From NCBI RefSeq assembly GCF_014324365.1, contig NZ_QEIG01000020.1, positions 1-64,000 of the forward strand: 64,000 bases of DNA, given 5' to 3'. The stretch is from Algoriphagus sp. AK58 (GTDB lineage: Bacteria > Bacteroidota > Bacteroidia > Cytophagales > Cyclobacteriaceae). Position 1 is the stretch's first letter. The number at the start of each line of letters is the position of its first letter. Under the pieces are notes generated by a model. The model was not told where the DNA came from and made no database searches. It saw nothing but the letters and a program-made list of their open reading frames with translations. A program made the position numbers and the translations under genes. Shown here in pieces: positions 59,241-64,000 of the stretch.

Positions 59241-62158
59241 TTCTTCTCAGTGATCACTTCTTTGATCTTCTTCAAAAGTTCGGCAGCATCAATAGGTTTG
59301 GCCACAAAACCTTCAAATCCGCATTCATCGATTTTTTCCATGATTTCCAATTTTGCAGCAGCCGTAAGTGCAATAACCGGCGTTTCGGAAAACTCCTTGA
59401 TCGCTACTGTAGCTTCAAACCCATCCATGACAGGCATTTGAATATCCATCAGGATACAGTCGTAGTTTCCTTTCTTTACAGCTTCCACTGCTTCCTGACC
59501 GTTTTCGACTCGGTCATAGGTAAAACCCCATTTCTTAATAATCTTACCCAAAACCAAGGAGTTGACCTCATTGTCTTCTGCCATCAACAAATGAAGCTTG
59601 TCCAATGATACCGGCTTTCTTTTGCTCTCCTGAATATATACCAGATCCTCTTCGGATCTTTCTAACTCTAAGTCAAAAAAGAATCTACTACCCTTACCAA
59701 CAGCTGATTCAAGAGCAATCTTTCCACCCATCAGATTCAGCAGTTTACGGGTAATGGAAAGTCCCAGACCGGTACCTCCATATTTGGTGCTGAAGGTGGG
59801 CCTGACTTGGTCGAAATCATTAAAGATTTTTTCTTGATTTTCTGGAGCTATCCCTATACCGGTGTCCTTCACCTCAAAATAAACTTTAACCTTGTTTCGG
59901 ATCTGACCAACCAATTCCACTTTGACATCTACATTTCCTTCATTTGTAAACTTCAATGCGTTGGTAATCAAATTATTAAGAACCTGAGAAAGTCGAGTCT
60001 TATCTCCTTTCACCGTAATATCCAATCCTTCGGAAAGCTGAAGGGTAAGTTTATTTTTGCTATCGGCGGCATGAAAAGACAAGCCCTTAATGATTTGCTC
60101 TAAAAGCTCCTTCAACCGGAACGGATTATTCTCGATGGTCAGTTTTCCTGCCTCAATTTTCTGGAAGTCCAACAAATCATTGATCATGATGATCAAATTG
60201 TCTACCGCAAAATTGATGGTATTCAGTGCTGATTTTTGAGAATCCGTAGGATTTTCGTGGAAAAGGGAATAAACCGAGCCTGAGATTGCATTGAGAGGTG
60301 TTCTCAGTTCGTGACTGATCATGGAGAGGAAATCCGACTTGATCTGGTTGGCCTTTTCAGCTGCCACTCTTGCTTCATCCAATTTTACCTCAAATTCCTT
60401 TTGCTTAGTGATATCTGTCAGATACCCATACCAAACCATATCCCCATTTTCTAAAGACTGAGGCCTTGCAGCACCCAAAACCCAACGATAAGGTTGATCC
60501 GATTCCCCGGATTTGACACGAAACTGACACTGCCACGGCTCCATTTTCTTTGCAGAAGCCACTGAGGACATAATGACTGTAGGAAGATCTTGGGGATGAA
60601 CTTTGGCAATGGCTGCTGAAATATCGTTGAATTGGTAAATCTCCTCTTGGGAAATTCCAAGCACTGAATTTATGCCTTTGGAAAGGAAGGAAAAATTCAT
60701 CTGACCTTCAGAATTTAAGACCAACTGATATAATCCTCCAGGAACCTGTTCGGTCAAATTCATCAAGAAATCACTGCTCTCTTCGATGGTTTTCTCCAAG
60801 GTAATTTGCTCGGTAATATTTCGGAAAGAGAGCAAAACACATTCTTTCTGATCCAGATTTAACCTCTTTGCAGCTACCTCTAAAGTCAAAGAATTTCCAT
60901 TTTCACTTATCAAAAGAGTGGAAAACCTTGAAATAATCGTTGTTCCTTTGGAGCTATTGATCCAATCTGACCAAACGTTTTCCTCTTCAAAAAAAATATT
61001 GAGGTCACTTAGATGCTTAACCTTTGATTCATCTTTGATGCCAAAAAGATTTATCGACTCGCGATTGATTGACAAGATGGTCCCTTGATCATCCACTAAC
61101 ATCATGGACTCTGGGCTTTCGGCCCATATCGATTTCTGAATTTGAATTTCCTTTTGGAGAAGTTCCTTGGCCGAATTATCCCAAAAAACACCCCACAATG
61201 AAGAAGGATTGGATTTGGGCTTGTATACAATTGACCCTAGTTTTTTTCCGGAACTTAACTGGATTTCTCCCTGGTAATTTTCTTTAAAATGAACCTCTGA
61301 ATCTAATCCACCCAAAAAATTCAAGAGTTGGTCTTTGACTTCTTCCCTATGAGGTTCTTTGATTTGAAACTTTTGAAAAAAATGTTCTTCTCCCTGATTC
61401 CAGGAAAATTCACGGGTGGTAATGGAGAATTTCCAAGAAGCTGAGTTGGCAAGGGATGGGATTTGATCAGCCAAAGTTGAAAAATATCTTTCATCCTCTT
61501 GAGTAGATATTCTATTGGAGATGTCTCTCGCAATTACAAAGAATGAATCCTGAGTAAACTGAATAGAACACTCCAAATACCGATATGTGCCATCTTTTGC
61601 CTTAAATCGAAAGGTCTGAAAAGCATGCTCTTGAGATTTGCTTTGGACTTTCCAAAAAGCTTGGAGATCACTTAAGTCCTCTTCATGAATAAAAGAACAG
61701 AGATTGGTATTCAGCAATTCGGCCGGTTCATACCCCAAAACAGGTAAAACCATCGAATTTAAGTAAGTCAAATAGTCATACTTACCAATTGCTATTAAAT
61801 CCAGCTTTGAGGTGAAAAATTGGTAGGCTTCCTTCTTGTTGGGAAGTCCATGGGTTTTGATTTCCTTTCCTTTATAAAACAGAAAATAATTTGATCCGCT
61901 ATCTTGAGGCAATTCAAGTCGGAAAGAATAATCCTTGTGGTTGTGGGCAAGAACCAATTCTTCTTTGAAGATATAAGCATTGATATCCAGGCCTAGTCCT
62001 ACGAGACTTCTGTCTTTAAGGGTTTCTCCAATTTGCTCGTCAAAAGACTCATTGGCATAAAAAATAGAATAGGGATACGTATCATCAGCCAAAAAAACCA
62101 TTTCCGATGACTCGTAAATGATCTTCTTAAACGTACTGTTTATCCCTTTGTCCTGCAT
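59228..62158 (-). CDS. Hybrid sensor histidine kinase with C-terminal receiver
   Basis: A soluble 976-residue hybrid kinase. The N-terminal 120 residues are less clear; PAS-like units can be read at about 115-225, 335-450 and 455-585 (the last ends in YGYLTDITKQKEFE). The kinase core has its phospho-histidine at about 616 (SMISHELRTPLNAI), N-box NLITNALKFT and GGTGLGLSITRKL. The receiver (about 855-970) has AEDNEVN, phospho-aspartate at about 905 (CILMDIQMPVMDG), TAAA and AKPID. The phosphate would need an Hpt protein; the REC-Hpt protein at 31675-32427 is a possible partner. The ATG at 62158 replaces a TTG 3 nt upstream. Confidence 0.9.
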   Translation of the reverse strand: MQDKGINSTFKKIIYESSEMVFLADDTYPYSIFYANESFDEQIGETLKDRSLVGLGLDINAYIFKEELVLAHNHKDYSFRLELPQDSGSNYFLFYKGKEIKTHGLPNKKEAYQFFTSKLDLIAIGKYDYLTYLNSMVLPVLGYEPAELLNTNLCSFIHEEDLSDLQAFWKVQSKSQEHAFQTFRFKAKDGTYRYLECSIQFTQDSFFVIARDISNRISTQEDERYFSTLADQIPSLANSASWKFSITTREFSWNQGEEHFFQKFQIKEPHREEVKDQLLNFLGGLDSEVHFKENYQGEIQLSSGKKLGSIVYKPKSNPSSLWGVFWDNSAKELLQKEIQIQKSIWAESPESMMLVDDQGTILSINRESINLFGIKDESKVKHLSDLNIFFEEENVWSDWINSSKGTTIISRFSTLLISENGNSLTLEVAAKRLNLDQKECVLLSFRNITEQITLEKTIEESSDFLMNLTEQVPGGLYQLVLNSEGQMNFSFLSKGINSVLGISQEEIYQFNDISAAIAKVHPQDLPTVIMSSVASAKKMEPWQCQFRVKSGESDQPYRWVLGAARPQSLENGDMVWYGYLTDITKQKEFEVKLDEARVAAEKANQIKSDFLSMISHELRTPLNAISGSVYSLFHENPTDSQKSALNTINFAVDNLIIMINDLLDFQKIEAGKLTIENNPFRLKELLEQIIKGLSFHAADSKNKLTLQLSEGLDITVKGDKTRLSQVLNNLITNALKFTNEGNVDVKVELVGQIRNKVKVYFEVKDTGIGIAPENQEKIFNDFDQVRPTFSTKYGGTGLGLSITRKLLNLMGGKIALESAVGKGSRFFFDLELERSEEDLVYIQESKRKPVSLDKLHLLMAEDNEVNSLVLGKIIKKWGFTYDRVENGQEAVEAVKKGNYDCILMDIQMPVMDGFEATVAIKEFSETPVIALTAAAKLEIMEKIDECGFEGFVAKPIDAAELLKKIKEVITEKNYKA

Positions 62159-62216
62159 CAAATTGCTGATTGTAGTGCTTCCTTACGAAAAGAAATAAAA
62201 CTTTCCGTAACAGCAG

Positions 62217-62247
62217 TAAACATACAGCAAATTGTATTTCGTAGCAA
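62217..62247 (-). promoter_or_regulatory. Candidate promoter of the hybrid kinase
   Basis: On the minus strand TTG (62247-62245), a spacer of 20 nt, then TATGTTTA (62224-62217), seven of eight positions of TAnnTTTG. The ATG is at 62158, giving a leader of about 50 nt. Confidence 0.45.
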
Positions 62248-62286
62248 GTTTTTAAATTTATAAATACAATTTTTTGTAAAAAAAAT

Positions 62287-63489
62287 TTAGATCCCAAATT
62301 CAACTTGAAATACTCCAAACCAAAAATTGGACGTATTGATCAACTGTAATGTATTATTTGACCATCCATAACCCACATTTCCCTGGATCTTGATTCGATG
62401 ACCATTGAGATATCTTGAAAAACCCAAGGCGAGCTCCTCTCCTTGATTTTCAAATGATTTAATTTCCTCATCCGGAATTACCTGCGCGTATCGGAATGCC
62501 ATTTCAGATTTTTTTGAGATCATTTTACTAGCTTGAAAATTATGCCCTCTACCTACCCAAACCACCCGAGTGGCTCCTATGGAATTACGGGTAATGGGAT
62601 CGTTGGAGGATCTTTGAAAGTATTCCGCCATGACACCCCAACCCTGGTACTTAAACATCGCATCGGCAATAAAAACCCGTTGATCCCGCTGTTGATATAA
62701 ATCAGGACCAAGCTGTCCTCTGGATCGGACAGCTTTTTTATTTGAGTTGAAAGTTATTCCAAAGCCCAACTTAGGAGTGGGCTCAAACTCCAAGTCACCT
62801 TCTGAATAGTCTCCTGAATTTTTAAATTTTCCAAATGGAAGGAGTTCCAACCTTCCCGTATAACTTAATCCTTCATCACCAGGAGAGGGATTACGGCCTT
62901 CCCCCGTACTGATAGCACCTTTCAACTGATACAAGGCTCTTCCTTTTGTAGGCAAGGTGTAATAGGCAAAAAAGCCAAAATCCCGATCAAGCGTAAAAAT
63001 ACCATTTGCAATAGACCGATCTATAAATTGAAGATTCCCAGAACTGATTACTCTTTCCCTGTTTCCAGGTAGTTTGGCCTGCCCAAATCCCACATAAAGG
63101 TTAGGAGTGAAATAATAGTGAATAATAGCATCTCGAATGGGCTGAGCAAATCCTCCCCCATCCAAATCCATGTCAGCTTTAGAAAATCCCAATTGGATAT
63201 AATATTGAATCCTTGGATTTAAGACATAGCCGTCCAGTCTCAACCGCATTCTTCTGACCCTAAAGTCAGTTTGTTCAATGGAAAGATCCTCGCCGCTTTC
63301 CGTCCTCACTCCAAATCTATTCTGCATCCTGAATCTAAGATTCAGTTTAAACAGAGAATCTTTCGAAATACTGATGCCATTTTCGACGTTGAGCAAAGCT
63401 CTTTCATCGGACTCATTCTGAGCAAAGGAAGGGAAAGCGAAGAGCCCTGAAAGAAGGGAAACTGCAATTATTAGGACTACTTTTTTCAT
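62287..63489 (-). CDS. Phosphate-selective-type porin (OprO/OprP family)
   Basis: A 400-residue outer-membrane protein with signal peptide (MKKVVLIIAVSLLSGLFAFPSFAQ). The strands have the OprP-family pattern: LNLRFRMQNRFGVR, RVRRMRLRLDGYVLNPRIQYYIQLGFSK, YHYFTPNLYVGFGQAKLP, and a last strand ending WFGVFQVEFGI with the hydrophobic end needed for assembly. Arginine-rich early strands suit an anion-selective channel. The ion or solute is not deducible. ATG at 63489 rather than the TTG-led frame at 63531. It lies downstream of the aconitase gene behind a terminator-like hairpin. Confidence 0.85.
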   Translation of the reverse strand: MKKVVLIIAVSLLSGLFAFPSFAQNESDERALLNVENGISISKDSLFKLNLRFRMQNRFGVRTESGEDLSIEQTDFRVRRMRLRLDGYVLNPRIQYYIQLGFSKADMDLDGGGFAQPIRDAIIHYYFTPNLYVGFGQAKLPGNRERVISSGNLQFIDRSIANGIFTLDRDFGFFAYYTLPTKGRALYQLKGAISTGEGRNPSPGDEGLSYTGRLELLPFGKFKNSGDYSEGDLEFEPTPKLGFGITFNSNKKAVRSRGQLGPDLYQQRDQRVFIADAMFKYQGWGVMAEYFQRSSNDPITRNSIGATRVVWVGRGHNFQASKMISKKSEMAFRYAQVIPDEEIKSFENQGEELALGFSRYLNGHRIKIQGNVGYGWSNNTLQLINTSNFWFGVFQVEFGI

Positions 63490-63503
63490 TGGGTTTGGAT
63501 GCA

Positions 63504-63540
63504 AAAAAAGCCGTAGCGAAAAATTCACCACGGCCTTTTA
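63504..63540 (-). terminator. Intrinsic terminator of the aconitase gene
   Basis: On the minus strand AAAGGCCGT pairs with ACGGCTTT with one bulged base, around an 18-nt middle part that can extend the stem (GTG/CGC). A run of seven T follows. It lies 17 nt beyond the aconitase stop and before the porin ATG. Confidence 0.65.
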
Positions 63541-63556
63541 ATTTAGTCAAAAGAAA

Positions 63557-64000
63557 TTAAGCGTTAGCTTTGATCAAATTCAATGCACTGCCGGCTTTAA
63601 ACCATTCGATCTGACCCTCATTATAGGTATGATTAGCATGAATAGTATGGCTGCTTCCATCTTTGTGGTTGAGGACTATTTGCAAAGGCTTACCTGGAGC
63701 AAATGATGTCAAACCAATAATGTCGATGGCATCATCTTCCTGAATCAAATCATAGTCAGACGGATTGGCAAAAGTCAATGCCAACATGCCCTGCTTCTTT
63801 AAGTTTGTCTCATGGATTCGAGCAAATGATTTTACCAGTATTGCTCTTACGCCCAAGAATCTAGGCTCCATTGCTGCATGCTCTCTGGATGATCCTTCAC
63901 CATAGTTTTCATCTCCAACTACGATAGAACCAATACCCGCAGCTTTATATTGACGCTGGGTGGCTGGTACTTCACCATATTCTCCTGTCAATTGGTTTTT
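63557..64000 (-). CDS. Aconitate hydratase, C-terminal fragment
   Basis: The frame is open through the right edge; 148 C-terminal residues are visible. The swivel domain of aconitase is clear: [20 protein letters not shown], the substrate-binding motif with the catalytic-type serine and arginine, then [20 protein letters not shown], with the second active-site arginine. Aconitase interconverts citrate and isocitrate in the TCA cycle. Only the end of the gene can be assessed; the cluster cysteines are outside the window. There is a terminator after the stop. The sequence type (mitochondrial-like AcnA versus AcnB) appears closer to the eukaryotic mitochondrial group, but this is by eye. Confidence 0.9.
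   Translation of the reverse strand, partial: KNQLTGEYGEVPATQRQYKAAGIGSIVVGDENYGEGSSREHAAMEPRFLGVRAILVKSFARIHETNLKKQGMLALTFANPSDYDLIQEDDAIDIIGLTSFAPGKPLQIVLNHKDGSSHTIHANHTYNEGQIEWFKAGSALNLIKANA

Overview
The window reads as a chromosomal segment of a Bacteroidota bacterium, most likely Cytophagales and probably the Cyclobacteriaceae/Algoriphagus group. This rests on an IPExxxVDY-family protein beside pyruvate kinase, an Lgt with a large internal insert, many signal peptides ending in AQ, LytS/LytTR and Rcp1-type signalling proteins, Tat-exported sugar enzymes, near-absence of Shine-Dalgarno sequences, and a few TTG/TAnnTTTG promoter-like boxes. The genus is inference. I see no phage, transposase, plasmid or CRISPR sequence.

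Layout. 0-6.7 kb: a possible structured RNA cut by the left edge, tRNA-Thr(CGU), an AI-2E-type permease, a secreted esterase, an acyltransferase, a GAF histidine kinase, a cyclophilin and a Gfo/Idh oxidoreductase. 6.7-14.1 kb: a tightly coupled signalling operon with a seven-PAS/one-GAF kinase, a CHASE-PAS kinase, an Rcp1-like receiver and a REC-PAS-HisKA protein without an ATPase domain. 14.3-19.6 kb: a non-phosphorylative L-fucose pathway (two SDR dehydrogenases, lactonase, FAH-type hydrolase, FucP symporter, mutarotase) with no fuconate dehydratase in view. 19.7-25.1 kb: a secreted esterase, a HAD phosphatase and a minus-strand trio (Tat-exported isomerase, Tat-exported Gfo/Idh, DUF6807) that could be an oxidise-and-eliminate glycoside module. 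Intergenic repeats are concentrated between 15 and 24.2 kb and are nearly absent elsewhere.

25-47 kb is mostly core metabolism and information processing: ssb, a penicillin-acylase-family lipoprotein, an aldo/keto reductase, pfkA, miaA, a REC-Hpt/REC pair, an MBL-fold hydrolase, an NFACT (RqcH-like) protein, a LytS/LytTR pair, a four-FAS1 lipoprotein, pyk with its IPExxxVDY neighbour, and acpP-fabF-rnc, nadE, lgt and yidD. 47-54 kb encodes envelope proteins in series: a BamA/TamA-like barrel, a PorV/PorQ-like barrel, a helix-hairpin-helix protein fused to a predicted barrel, and a gluzincin-type Zn metalloprotease. 54-64 kb holds a glycine-zipper protein, an M3 oligopeptidase, a second AI-2E permease, a TPR lipoprotein, a hybrid histidine kinase, a phosphate-selective-type porin and the C-terminal end of aconitase, cut by the right edge.

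The best candidates for something undescribed are the HhH-barrel protein within its outer-membrane cluster, the ATPase-less REC-PAS-HisKA protein closing the sensor operon, the minus-strand Tat/DUF6807 trio, the heptanucleotide repeat in front of the fucose FAH gene, and the structured leader of pfkA. Many starts are set at an internal ATG because the longest frame opens at an upstream TTG ahead of the signal peptide or domain start. All functional calls come from reading motifs; no searches were run.
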